A stretch of DNA of 64,000 nt from Sepioteuthis lessoniana (taxonomy: Eukaryota; Mollusca; Cephalopoda; Myopsida; Loliginidae). This document shows, one piece after another, positions 1 to 54,849 of the stretch. Location of the stretch: assembly GCA_963585895.1 (NCBI GenBank), contig OY757921.1:48820527-48884526 (forward strand). The letters run 5' to 3'. Both the position numbers and the translations under genes were made by a program. The notes under the pieces are model-generated. The model was not told the origin of the DNA, ran no database searches, and saw only the letters and a program-made list of their open reading frames with translations. The first letter of the stretch is position 1. Every line of letters begins with the position of its first letter.

Positions 1-69
1 TAATGTTATACATGTGTATGAATTCAGTATGTATTTGTATTTAAATATGGTATTTATTTTTATTTTTAG

Positions 70-44263
<44,194 letters not shown>

Positions 44264-45930
44264 GTAAATTATTCAACATTTTATGTTAACACCATTCAGA
44301 TACCTCCATTTTGGAGAAGTTTTATTTTTTATGCACTTTTGTTTTTTCTTGTCATTAAAATAATTTTAGTCTCAATAACTCTAGAATAAAAGAAACAATA
44401 GTTAATGCACCAATAATAAATAGTTTGAAAAACTGAAAAATTTCTTTGAAAACTTAGCAAAGTAGAATGAGCAACATAATTTTGAGTCAAAAAAATAGTT
44501 CTTTTTTTTGTATTTTTTTAGGTATTTATTTTTCTTGGGTATTGCAAATTTTACAAGTAAATGAATAAATCAACTCCAGCTAACATTAAACCTGAAAAGC
44601 ATGTATATTATCCTTGAGATTTTTGTATTGACTTGATTATGAACCAATACACCAGCATGTTTTGAGCTGTAAAGTAATCTACCAATATACATGTTATTTC
44701 AATGAATGTTTCAACTACAAATGCTACATAAAATTTTTGATTAGCATTTTTTGATTTTTGTGCATATATAATGGATAATCTTCATATAATCTTAGCATAA
44801 ACAAAACTATCCTGTGTTGCTTTATTACATTAGGATCTTGTTAACCAAAGTAGATAGGTTTCAAGAATGACCTGACACCCCAAACTTTTTCACCGAAGAA
44901 TCCATACTTTATTTTTATAACTTTACTATTTCGCTTTGACATATTAGAATAGTCTGTACCACTATTCTTACACTTTGCTGCTATTATTAATAAAATATTC
45001 TCTGTTATTAAATTTAAATTAAGGTGACCACTGTGATACTACTACTAATATTTTAGGCTGAGTGCTATTTTACTATATACTGTAAGCTCATTTAGTGATA
45101 GTGGATGCAATTTTCCTCTTTACTTAGAAATATATTTGACTTAGTTGCTAACTAAGTGTAAAAATGAAATGAATTTGACAAAAACATTTGAGTATTCAAT
45201 TAATGGATTTTTTAAAAAATTTGAGCTTTTCCCTTTAGGATTTGATGACTCCAACTTTGATGGCTTTTAAATTGATTATTTAAAAAATATTTTCAAAATA
45301 CTGTTATTAAAAATTGATTTTATATCATTGTCTTTTTGTTTATATTTTATTCCTTTGAAATATATTTTGTCAAGTAGTTTTAGTTAAATAAAGGTTTTGC
45401 TGATTGGGCCAAAAGTGGATAAATGAAACCCAAATTGGCAATTTCAAGGATGATGAGGTCCCTACTGTATTATCCATAATTTTAAACTTGAAAGGATTAT
45501 GAAAAACTATTCATCAATTGAAAATATATGAAAAAATGCATGGCTGCTTGATAAAATATAATTTTCTTAACTCTTATGAAGAAAAAAACTGAAATTTGCT
45601 TTTGTTCTTAAAAAAAAATTTTTTTTCTCATAATACATATTGTTTTTGCATTTTGTAAAAGTTTTAAAATTTTCATTCATGAAGAGTTTGAAGAATATAA
45701 AAAATTGTTGGTCTAAAAAAAGATGCATTTACAATTGGTTTGAAGCAACTTTTTAATTACTGTTATGTTAATGAGAAACTTTTCATTTATTTTATTAAAA
45801 TAATATAGCTTCTAAAATTGAAAAGAATGATTTAAGGTTTTTGCCATAAATCTGTCTTGTGTGGATGTAAACCAAATTAGCAATACTTTATACTTTGTAC
45901 TGTTATGAACTTTAATACAAGATTGTATGA

Positions 45931-46086
45931 GGACCCACTGAAAATTTCATAGGTTAACCAAGATACTCTCATGGGAATGTGACCAAATGAGGTTTATTTT
46001 TCATCATAGTCTTCCTTGTGGTCCACACACTTTTTCCATTGATGTTTTTGTGCTTGGATGTCATCATATGAACTTTTCATCCTACC
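45931..46086. mobile_element. Mariner-derived MITE
   Basis: Shares CCAAATGAGGTTTATTTTTC and GTCCACACACT with the mariner remnant at 16319, but is internally deleted. Ends are inverted: AAAATTTCATAGG at the left against CATATGAACTTTTCATCC at the right. Confidence 0.6.
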
Positions 46087-46236
46087 TTCATAAGCCATTT
46101 TCTACACTCGTTAAGCGGCAAAATAAATGATGCATTTAGACGGACAAGGTTTGATTAAAAAGAAAATTTCTTTGCTCAAGAAAATGCCAGTTTTGAATTG
46201 TATTCAATTTATATAAAATAAATATAATTTATGAAT

Positions 46237-47165
46237 TGTTTGGGAATTGACAAGTAAGTAGATTTTAGTTTGAAGAAAGGGAAAAATTTGTTTATGCATC
46301 TTGTCTGTAATAAATATGACTGCTCAAGAAATTTTTTTAACCTCATTTGCTTACAATTGAATCCTGTAGGTGTTGGACCAAGCCAATTTTAATACAAAGT
46401 CAAATTTATAGGGCACCCTGTGAAAAGGATCAAACACAAAGCTTTGCAAGATTAACTTTTATAATGAAACAATATAAAAGAAGTGAGATGGCAAAAATAC
46501 TTTCATGACATTTGAAATATCATATCTACTTGTGTGTAGGTTGAATTTTGAAGACCTAATTTTAAAGCAAAAAATACTGAGGCCATCCAATACGTGTGCT
46601 GGTGATACTCTGTTTGAATTCTTTGTATAATGGATATTGCCAAACCTACATGTCTCTCTACAGATTGCAAGTGGCATTTTTAGGGGATTGAGTTGTTGAT
46701 TTGTGTTGGCTTTGATTATGGCAGAACCCTGTGTTATGGATACTGCCAGGCTTGCTTGTTGTGGTCAGGTGTCTTTGTGATTGATATGTGTTATATTGAT
46801 GTATGGATCATTTAATTTCATTTGTTTGATTGTCAAGCTTGGTTGCTGACAGTGTTTGTTTGTTAGTATTTCAAAAGAATCTGTGATCTGACCTGAACAT
46901 AAGCATGTATTTGGATTGATAAAATGAGAACCCAGTTTATGACTTGGGGATTGACTGGTAAATAGTTTTTAATTTGAAAATACATGATACAATTTGTCTG
47001 TGTAGTAAATATGGCTGCTTTAGAGACTTTTTCTCCTCATTCACTTGAAATACAATCATATAGATGTTGGACTAATTTTGATACTTAATTACATTTGTTT
47101 GTCAGGCTTGGTTGCTGACAATGTTTGTTTGGTAGTATATCAAAAGGCTCTGCTCTCTGATATGA
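46237..47165. repeat. Diverged direct repeats
   Basis: 46237-46410 resembles 46948-47092 (GGGAATTGACAAGTAAGTAG against GGGATTGACTGGTAAATAG; TGTTGGACCAAGCCAATTTT against TGTTGGACTAATTTTG). 46834-46900 resembles 47095-47165 (both with GCTTGGTTGCTGACA and TGTTTGTTTG). Confidence 0.6.
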
Positions 47166-49002
47166 ACACAAGAGAGTGGGTGCCTGAAAGAGTTCATTAG
47201 CACTCACAATATAAAGAAAAGTACCTAAGACACATGACTGAACAATTTGCCTTAGAAAAACGAACCCATACTATGAGAAGAGACTTATGATTCCTTACCA
47301 AAATAGGTATTTATTTGCTTCCTCAGGAGGCCGAAATCTGACATAAGGTCAGTTTACTGTAAGGGTCAAACTTCCTGCAGGGTGGACTCCCTACCATAAG
47401 AACAGGTGTCTGTATGTTGAAGTATTTCTAGCATCTTTCTTTGACCTCTGAACAAACAATGTTAAGAGAATAGTCAACAAAAGGCCCTATGTTTAAGAAA
47501 GTTATGTTGTTTTTAGATTTGCCTCTTCTGACCACCAGACAATCACCCCAGTGTTTGTTTTGCTCTTCATCATAATAATGGTCTCCTTAAAACTTGTCTT
47601 GCTCTTGTGTGATATATCAACCACTGTCTATAACAGTCATCCATCCCCTTTGCTAAGATGTAGCAACCACCCAAGAATCTATGAGCTCATACCATATTTG
47701 TCTGGCTATGCAGTACTATTAAAGATTTGTAATAATTTTGTAAGGTTGATATTCAATTATAATGAGAAGGATAATGAACAATAATTGGCAAAAGTTCTAT
47801 AAATTAATGATTTCATAGCCATAAACCTAGGTCAACTTATACATGAGTGTATAATGTATATGTAGTGTATAATCTTGACTTAATTGCTTTTATGCATAGA
47901 AACTCTGCAAATTAGAGTGTGCACATATGCACAATTTTAGACACCTAATTTTGTAAAGTTGAATTCAAACATAATGGGAAGAACTTGGAGTAACCCTTGG
48001 TTTCAAAAATAAATTTCATAAATTATTTCAAGATTCTAAATCAATGGTTGACTGTTACACAAGATCAACATATATCAGTATATTTGATCATTTTATTTTC
48101 TTGAAATTTTACCAGTAATCTTAGGATTTTTCATGAACAATTGACTGAAAGTGTAATTGATATAAAATTAAATGTATCATTTACATCAGTAGCTTAAGGC
48201 TATTTTAGGGTGAGTGGGTTAGTTTATTTCTTTCAAGAAAAAAATGTCTTTCAGCTTAAAGTTATTGACAGTGTGACCTTGTCTGATTATTGAAATGAAC
48301 TGTTTGGATATAGAAAAAGATTAGGTGGGATTATGCACTTCAATTTCTTGTGAATTGAGTGTTGAATTTCTGATACTTGAAATATTTTCTTTTAAATAAG
48401 AATTGATAGAATAGTTACTATCCATCTACATATAGGGAGTGGGTACTATTAAATATATATTCAATGACTTTGAGGAAATTTTGGTATTTAGCTAGAATAT
48501 TGATTGTGGTTTAATAGTATAAGTGAACTGGTTGGTGATGTAATAATGATTATATAAATCATGGTTGCTCATGACTATTTTGGGTTGTGTATGATTAATA
48601 TTCTGGCAACTAATGGTTTGGCATTTCTAGGAACAAAATAAAAAAGTTGCATTTAAAAATTTTGTGATCATTGAATTAATTTATGAGTTATCTCTCCAAT
48701 ATCTTTTTTCTAGTGTATACCCATTAAACCTTTGTAATGACTTCTAAAAGAGACATTAGATAGTGCGAGAGAAGATGGAATTGTTGAAAAATTGTGTGGT
48801 ATTTCTATGTATAAATTAGATGACATTTATTGAAAAACTAGAAAATGATAAAAAAATAGATGTTGTTATGGAATTGTGGAGCAAAAAGTATATTATCAAA
48901 TTGGATTTTATAAGACTATTGGTCTGATAAATATTTTGGAACTACAAATCTAAAACATTTGATTGTAGCTGTGTTTAGGTTTTATTTATGATATATAATA
49001 TA

Positions 49003-49138
49003 TGTCTGATGATTGCATAGCCAAGAAACTGACAGTTACCAAGCACTGTTGACTCTATGTCTATGCTATCCTTAGATTTACATATGCTCTAGCTCAGATA
49101 TTGAGCTCTTTTTATTTATAAATATAGCAAAATACATT
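49003..49138 (+). repeat. Repeat family D (5'-truncated), with hammerhead-like core
   Basis: Contains CTGATGA (49006-49012), GAAA (49025-49028) and ACCAAGCACTGTTGACTC, then TTTATAAATATAGCAAAATA and a short CA run. Related copies at 54082 and 62608. Confidence 0.55.
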
Positions 49139-49183
49139 TACACACACACACACACATACACATCTTCTGCTTAATGTTGAAAA

Positions 49184-49250
49184 GTCAGTTGTTGGTTAGT
49201 TGATTGGTTGGTTTTATGACATGTCAACCTTTAATGGATTATTTTATGCA
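49184..49250 (-). repeat. SINE/LINE tail, minus orientation
   Basis: Reverse complement reads CATAAAATAATCCATTAAAG, then GGTTGACATGTCATAAAACC and AACCAATCAACTAACC, matching the tail shared by the LINE and SINEs. Confidence 0.6.
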
Positions 49251-50373
49251 AAAGTTAGTTTAATAATTATATATGATACAAAAATGTATCTTCACAATCA
49301 TTTTAAACAAGTAAACCATATTGTTTTAAGAGTGTAATAAAGTTTGCAATCATTTAAAATATTATCCCAAACATCTATTTGCCTTATAGATGTGACCCTA
49401 ACATGTACTTCCACTCAGGATGAGAGTGGACCTTGAAGTAAAAATTACAAGTGACTAAGACTATTAGTTATATTGTAAAAAATTCTCTTTTAAATTTAAT
49501 CTTACGTAAAATATGAATAAGGAAGTAGTGCCAACAACACTTCAGACACAGAAATTATTGTAATTTTTCATGAAATTTTTTATGCAGGCTTATTTGGATA
49601 AGTTGTGAATATTGGAAGAATTACACATAAGGATAAATCAAAGGAAAGCTTCTCTATCTTGAGAGTAAAAAAAACTTTGAAAACAACCGGAATTCTTTAA
49701 ACTCATCAACTAAATGTTAAGGACATCTAGAGAATTTTTCAACGAGATTGAATTTTCAAAAGATTTAAGATATTTTTCTAATTAGAAATGCTTAAATTTT
49801 TAAATAAACTGTATTTTTTAATTAAGCACTTTTAATGTGGATTTTAAATTTGTGAAAAAGAAAAAAAAGGTGGTAAATAAATTTTCTTGACTCATATTGC
49901 CTTTCTCTTTTCTATTTTAATCCGCTTTATCCAAAAGTTGTTTGAATAGAATAACCTGTGTGTATATTAATCATAATTACGACCAAAACTCTATATAATC
50001 TGTTGACACTATTTTTATATATGTTTTTAATGTTAACTAATGTATTTTTTATATTAATGACTTTAGTCAGTAACTTATCAAGTTATGTTAATTTCTTATT
50101 TATCTTTTTCCTTCGTCTTTTGGTGACCAAAGTTTTAAATCATATTTTTTCTTTTGCTTTATGATTTAAGATACAATAAATCATTGTTGTTAGATTGCTG
50201 AGTAAAAAGTTTTTAACTTTTTTTTATTTTATTTAAGAGATACTTGAAATATTAAACTGAAAGGAATTTAGTTTTATTTACTTATGTCTTGTTGAAATTA
50301 TTGCAGTGTGTCTTGCTGGTATTTTCAAATGTCTGAACTGATCTGCATAAAATTTTAGAAAGCACAATTATAC

Positions 50374-50452
50374 ATACAGGGTGGAATAGAAGTAACAGCA
50401 CAATCAATGATATTGTTATATACTGCCCTGTTACTTCTACCCCACCCTGTAT
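50374..50452. mobile_element. 79-bp MITE-like element with terminal inverted repeats
   Basis: Left end ATACAGGGTGG is the inverse of right end CCACCCTGTAT; internal AGAAGTAACAG and CTGTTACTTCT are also inverted. TA at both ends suggests Tc1/mariner-type insertion. Confidence 0.65.
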
Positions 50453-50967
50453 TATGGACTTATTCTGTCAGTAACACTTGGACTAATTCTTGATGACTGA
50501 CTATGCATTTCTATTATAAAATTATTTGTAATGATTTTATGGTAAAAATAATTAGTGTAATATATTCAGCATTATTCCTTGACAGAAATGAATTTTAGAT
50601 GTTCTTTGGATATGTTAGTAATATATGATTGAAAACTATACAATGAAATTTAAATGCTCCATGATTACATGACTTTGACTGGAATAACCAGTAAGCTACA
50701 CTATTGTAGCAACATTCTCACTCAAGTTTTTCTTTTCTACCTTTTTTATGTAGTTAGTTCTCAGATGAATTGAGATAAAAGGGCTTGTTTCTTATTCAAC
50801 CTATGTTATCTCTTTCTGTTCCTTTTACATTATAGGTCTCAATAAATTGAACTATATTTTCCATGTCCTACCACAAGACTTAGATCATTGACCAAAGAAA
50901 ATTACAAGCTGCTATCAAATATTATCTTACAGATACACATATATAGATATTTACCCAACAATTCCAC

Positions 50968-51190
50968 CATAGGCAGGATGTGACACAAGGTCAGTTTTTA
51001 CATGGACTAAAACTGGTTTGAATTTAGTTTCCCTTCTAGACTTATTGTCTACTCAAGGCAAAAGAACCCAATCTGCTCCTAATTTACACATAGCTGAGAG
51101 GTAAGAATATAGATTCATTCCTTTTCCAAGGGCATTAGTACAAAGTGAAACACAAACTGCCTCATCTAGGATTTGAACTTGGGTTGTCAA
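50968..51190 (-). repeat. SINE family B, minus orientation
   Basis: GGATGTGACACAAGGTCAGT, TAGACTTATTGTCTACTC, TTCATTCCTTTTCCAAGG and GGATTTGAACTTGGGTTG. The last reads in reverse as a GTTCAAATCC B-box. Confidence 0.65.
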
Positions 51191-51196
51191 TTTTTC

Positions 51197-51200
<4 letters not shown>

Positions 51201-51260
<60 letters not shown>
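51201..51260. repeat. (TG)n(TA)n microsatellite
   Basis: Abuts the left arm of the Penelope-like element directly. Confidence 0.93.
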
Positions 51261-51264
<4 letters not shown>

Positions 51265-51519
51265 AATTTCATTAAACATAATAGACATTTTATGCCTACA
51301 TATTCTCTTTTGGATCCGTTCGAATTCCCGTATTACTTTTATCGTATTCGGGGGGGAATTGATTTAGGTATTGTCCATAGTTGTATGTATCCCTAGTACT
51401 TTCTGCCCGACTTTGGGCCATCATCAGGGGAGAATCTGTTACAAAAGTGATGTAACTTTTGTTTTAGCAAATTACTACTGTGTGTAAGGACGTCTTTGCT
51501 GTTGGAGATTATGGCGCTT
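51261..51519 (-). repeat. Left arm (pseudo-LTR) of Penelope-like element
   Basis: Reverse complement of 52518-52773 except for one substitution near 51491, one extra G in a G-run near 51350 and one extra GT near 51483. Confidence 0.9.
51390..51431 (-). ncRNA. Hammerhead ribozyme (left arm)
   Basis: Minus strand: stem I TCCC, core CTGATGA (51427-51421), stem II GCCC/GGGC with one bulge, core GAAA (51403-51400), minimal palindromic stem III GTAC, then TA as cleavage dinucleotide and stem I partner GGGA. All invariant positions of the hammerhead core are present. Animal Penelope pseudo-LTRs are known to carry such minimal hammerheads. Confidence 0.75.
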
Positions 51520-51554
51520 GCTTTTAAATGTAATTCTGTAAATAGTGCCAGTAG

Positions 51555-52506
51555 CTAAAGACATTTAAGTACGTTAGCACTGGTTTGAAAATTAATTCTA
51601 TTAAGTGCTGGTTGTAGGTTTCTAATATATAGTGCTTCGAGAATCTGAAGTTTGTTTATTATTTTGATGTTCGAGTATTGTTGTGTTGTCGGTGAGAATT
51701 TTTCGTAGTTGTGTTGTTGGGCATGAATGTTTTTTTAAATGCTGAGCTATTGAGCTTGTGTCAGAAAGGTGCATTGTAAGTCTCCTCGGCAGGGTAGTTG
51801 AGGTTAAACCAACATATATATTATTATTATCAGAGATACAATCTCCTAGGGGACATTTAAATTTATATATAACGTTGGTTTTTTGCAACACCCCAATCGA
51901 GGGAGAGGAGTTATTTCTAATGACCAAATTCGAGGTTTTAAACTTATTATAATATATAATAAGTTTTATTTTTTTATTAGGATCAGTGGGGAGTATGTTT
52001 TTGTGAATCAATGTTTTCATTATTTTTTCATCGGATTTATAATTGTAGTGCATTTGGTTACGATAAAAAAGTTTGATATATGTTTGTTGACTGGATGGAG
52101 TAGTAGACTGTTTATTTTGTTGGTTAACATTTTTGATCATACGTTTAATTTGTTCATCAACAATATAGTTAGGAAACCCATTATCGATGAGAGCCTGTTT
52201 TATGTTTTTTACCTCTTTATAAAATATTGTTTTGGAGGAGGAGATTAGTTTGGCACGGGATATTACATTACGAATAATTGCTTTTTTATATCTGAAGGGG
52301 CATTCACTTTTAAAGTTGAGGGTACAGGAGTTATTACTAGAGGGTTTTTTGTAGGTGGAGGTAGTGAAGTTATTATTGTTGTTAGTATCAATGAGAACAT
52401 CTAAAAAGGAAATTTTATTGTTTTTGTTTAGTTCATGAGTAAAGTTAAGAACTGAATTGTTTTGGAAGGTATCTTGTAGTATGTTGATTTCGTTAATAAT
52501 CTCCAT
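51555..52506 (-). pseudogene. Penelope-like polyprotein fragment: RT thumb and GIY-YIG endonuclease
   Basis: Open frame of 294 codons (52506-51622). FTHELNKNNKISFLDVLI is the typical F-T-x-E-x-x-N-x-x-x-x-F-L-D-V region after the RT palm. Further on, NVIYKFKCPLGDC then NIYVGLTSTTLPRRLTMHL is a GIY-YIG-type nuclease pattern (Y-x-F-x-C...Y-V-G-x-T...R), as expected in animal Penelope elements. Near 51650 the frame changes; the expected C-terminal residues continue in another frame to a stop at 51555-51557. The RT catalytic part is absent upstream. Acts, when intact, in target-primed retrotransposition; this copy cannot. Confidence 0.82.
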
Positions 52507-52517
52507 AATCCGTTAAT

Positions 52518-52773
52518 AAGCGCCATAATCTCCAACAGCAAAGATGTCCTTACACAGTAGTAATTTGCTAAAACAAAAGTTACATCACTTTTGTAACAGA
52601 TTCTCCCCTGATGATGGCCCAAAGTCGGGCAGAAAGTACTAGGGATACATACAACTATGGACAATACCTAAATCAATTCCCCCCGAATACGATAAAAGTA
52701 ATACGGGAATTCGAACGGATCCAAAAGAGAATATGTAGGCATAAAATGTCTATTATGTTTAATGAAATTTGCA
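52518..52773 (+). repeat. Right arm (inverted pseudo-LTR) of Penelope-like element
   Basis: Opposite orientation to the coding body. The octamer CCATAATC occurs on both sides of the inner junction (52502-52509 and 52522-52529), consistent with template switching at microhomology. Confidence 0.88.
52604..52645 (+). ncRNA. Hammerhead ribozyme (right arm)
   Basis: Stem I TCCC 52604-52607; CTGATGA 52608-52614; T52615-A52631 pair, G52616 bulged, stem II 52617-52620 with 52627-52630; GAAA 52632-52635; stem III GTAC 52636-52639; TA 52640-52641 as predicted cleavage site; GGGA 52642-52645 closes stem I. Identical to the left arm copy but on the other strand. Confidence 0.75.
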
Positions 52774-52799
52774 TTAACGAAGAAATGCTGCCTAAATAT

Positions 52800-54081
52800 A
52801 CATATATATATATATATATCTATCTGTATGTTTTCTCATCTGTTTAAGTGCTGAAATTTGCTCAAACAAAATTCATTCAGTTGGTAATTCCTCCAATTTT
52901 ACTTTTAACTGCTAATGTACTTACTTTCATTCATTCATTCATAGCTCTGTGAATGACCTTTATCTTTTTACTCCCAAATGTTAGAATGTTCTATTTTATT
53001 CTTTATAGTTTGAAAATGGGATTAGATTTTTTCAACCTGTCAAGATCAACAATGTAACTGATTTATTGTACTTATGTTTATCATGTATTGTTATCTTTAT
53101 ATATAAAATGCAGCAGAAAATTACTTGATTTTTATAACTTTATCTACTCTTGTTGGTTGACATTAAGACTAGTTAAAGCACTGTTATTTGAATATAGAAG
53201 TGTTTTAGATTGTTACTACATTTGAATATATTGACCTACATATGTAATTTTATTTGTCACTTTGTTGTATATTGCTTCAAACAAGTTCAGTCTGTAAATG
53301 TAACTGTGTTGTTTTTTTTAGATAGTCACTTACAATTAGACTATTTTAGATAAGTAAATTGGGGAAATACTTTGAAACAAGTAAATGCTTTAAGTCTTTA
53401 TTTTTTAAATGTCAAATTCAAGCAAGATTTTGGTTGCTACATGTTTTATGTAAATTTTATTGGTAATATGTTAGACTTCTAAACATCATTAGATGTCAAA
53501 AGTTAATCTTTAGCAGTTATAGGTAATACCATGAAATTATTATTGAGACTTTCTTTTCTTACATTATCATAAAAGGTTCATCCTGTAACTGGAGTCACCA
53601 AAAAACTACTTTTTTACAGTGATTGTTCTTACTTCATTTCAACTTTTATGCCCATTTTTTCCAGTAAAATATTTTTTCATTTGCTGAAACAATCTACTTT
53701 ATCAAATGGACTAAAATAAAATTCTATTGAAAACTTTTTTTACTTCGAAATATAAAATTAACGTTATGTCAAGTTTTAAAAACAAGTTGTTGCTTTCTAG
53801 AGATTAGCTACTACATTTTATTGTGTACTTGTAAAATCAGCAATACCCAAGATCTTCTGAATACATTAATTCTATAAAGTAAAATACAGAAGCAGAATTT
53901 TCCTGATGATCCTATTAGGGAAACCCTGATAGTAAGCTTCTGTTTTTATTCTGTTCTTTAAATCAGTTCTACAAAGATATTGGGTTCTTTCTAATATTTC
54001 TTGTATTTTGACTTATTTGGATTTATTCTCTTTTCAATGAGTCAACTTCTCTTTTAATATATATATATATGAGAGAGTGAG
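52800..54081. other. Stretch without recognised genes
   Basis: Short (TA)n run at 52800-52820, then ordinary AT-rich sequence to the family D repeat at 54082. No element or exon recognised. Confidence 0.7.
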
Positions 54082-54306
54082 CATGATCTGAGTTAGGATA
54101 GCATAGACACAGTCAACAGTGCTTGTTGATTGTCAATTTTTCATGTATACAATCAGGACCATTCTTCATCTGATGATTGCATAGGTGAGAAACTGACAGT
54201 CACTAAGCACCACTGACTCTGTGTCTGTTATCCTAATATAGATCTACTTATGCTCTATCACTGCTATTAAGTACTTTTTATTTATAGATATAGCAAACAG
54301 CATTAA
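54082..54306 (+). repeat. Repeat family D, full copy with hairpin and hammerhead-like core
   Basis: Arms 54093-54125 (TTAGGATAGCATAGACACAG...) and 54205-54236 (...GTGTCTGTTATCCTAA) are imperfect inverted repeats. Between them lie CTGATGA (54170-54176) and GAAA (54189-54192), then CTGACAGTC. Followed by TTTATAGATATAGCAAACAG and a TG/TA microsatellite. Confidence 0.6.
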
Positions 54307-54307
54307 T

Positions 54308-54309
54308 GG

Positions 54310-54362
<53 letters not shown>
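54308..54362. repeat. (TG)n(TA)n microsatellite
   Basis: Directly follows the family D repeat, as at 49140 and 62744, so it may be part of that element. Confidence 0.92.
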
Positions 54363-54364
<2 letters not shown>

Positions 54365-54849
54365 CAGTAATGTGAATTTTTTAGATGGAGTAGTCATTAT
54401 TTTTTACATTTTTTTAAATGTAAAAATAACCTAATTATTGCAATAAAATGTAGCAATAACAAAAGAATCTTCAAAAATTGATAGCAACATTTCTTTTATA
54501 TTTTTTTAAAATGCTTTGATTTCACATACCAAATTCTTCTATTATTTTAGATTTTCCTGATGTTTTATTTTTCTTGTCTGCCATTCCTATCTTATTATTG
54601 AAAAAGAAAACTTCTCACTTGCAGCATATAACTTTCATATAGTTAGCAACCAAATTGTAGACATCTCTACTGGGTAAGTTTCTATATCATTCACTGTATA
54701 AAGTAAATCTAAAAGCACTTAAAAAGACCACTAACATTTGACTAGATTGCATTGCTTATTTGTTCTCACTAAAGAAAAATAATAATTTGCCTCAGAAACA
54801 CTAAAAAATAATAACAACAACAATGTACAAAATATCCAAAAAGTCATAA

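Larger units (their letters stand above)
44264..50960 (+). other. Non-coding stretch after exon 28
   Basis: Probably an intron of the same gene, since exon 28 ends at a donor. Contains a mariner MITE (45931), diverged direct repeats (46237-47165), a family D repeat (49003), a minus-strand SINE tail (49184) and a small transposon (50374). No coding exon recognised. Confidence 0.6.
51261..52798 (-). mobile_element. Penelope-like element flanked by inverted pseudo-LTR arms
   Basis: A minus-strand coding body (51555-52506) lies between arms 51261-51519 and 52518-52773 that are reverse complements of each other. The right side extends about 25 nt further (to 52798) before a (TA)n run, so the left arm is slightly shorter. 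On the plus strand the right arm also encodes an ORF start (52611 on) with REFERIQKRICRHKMSIMF, which fits the N-terminal part of a Penelope polyprotein starting inside the pseudo-LTR. The body lacks the reverse transcriptase catalytic core, so it is a 5'-truncated insertion. Confidence 0.82.

Noticed and set aside
51053-51396. Open frames on both strands around 51.2 kb
   Set aside because: They run through a (TG)n(TA)n tract and a SINE, giving Y-I repeats; no domain.
51622-52506. 294-codon minus-strand frame as a host gene
   Set aside because: RT-thumb and GIY-YIG features plus flanking inverted pseudo-LTRs identify a Penelope-like element.
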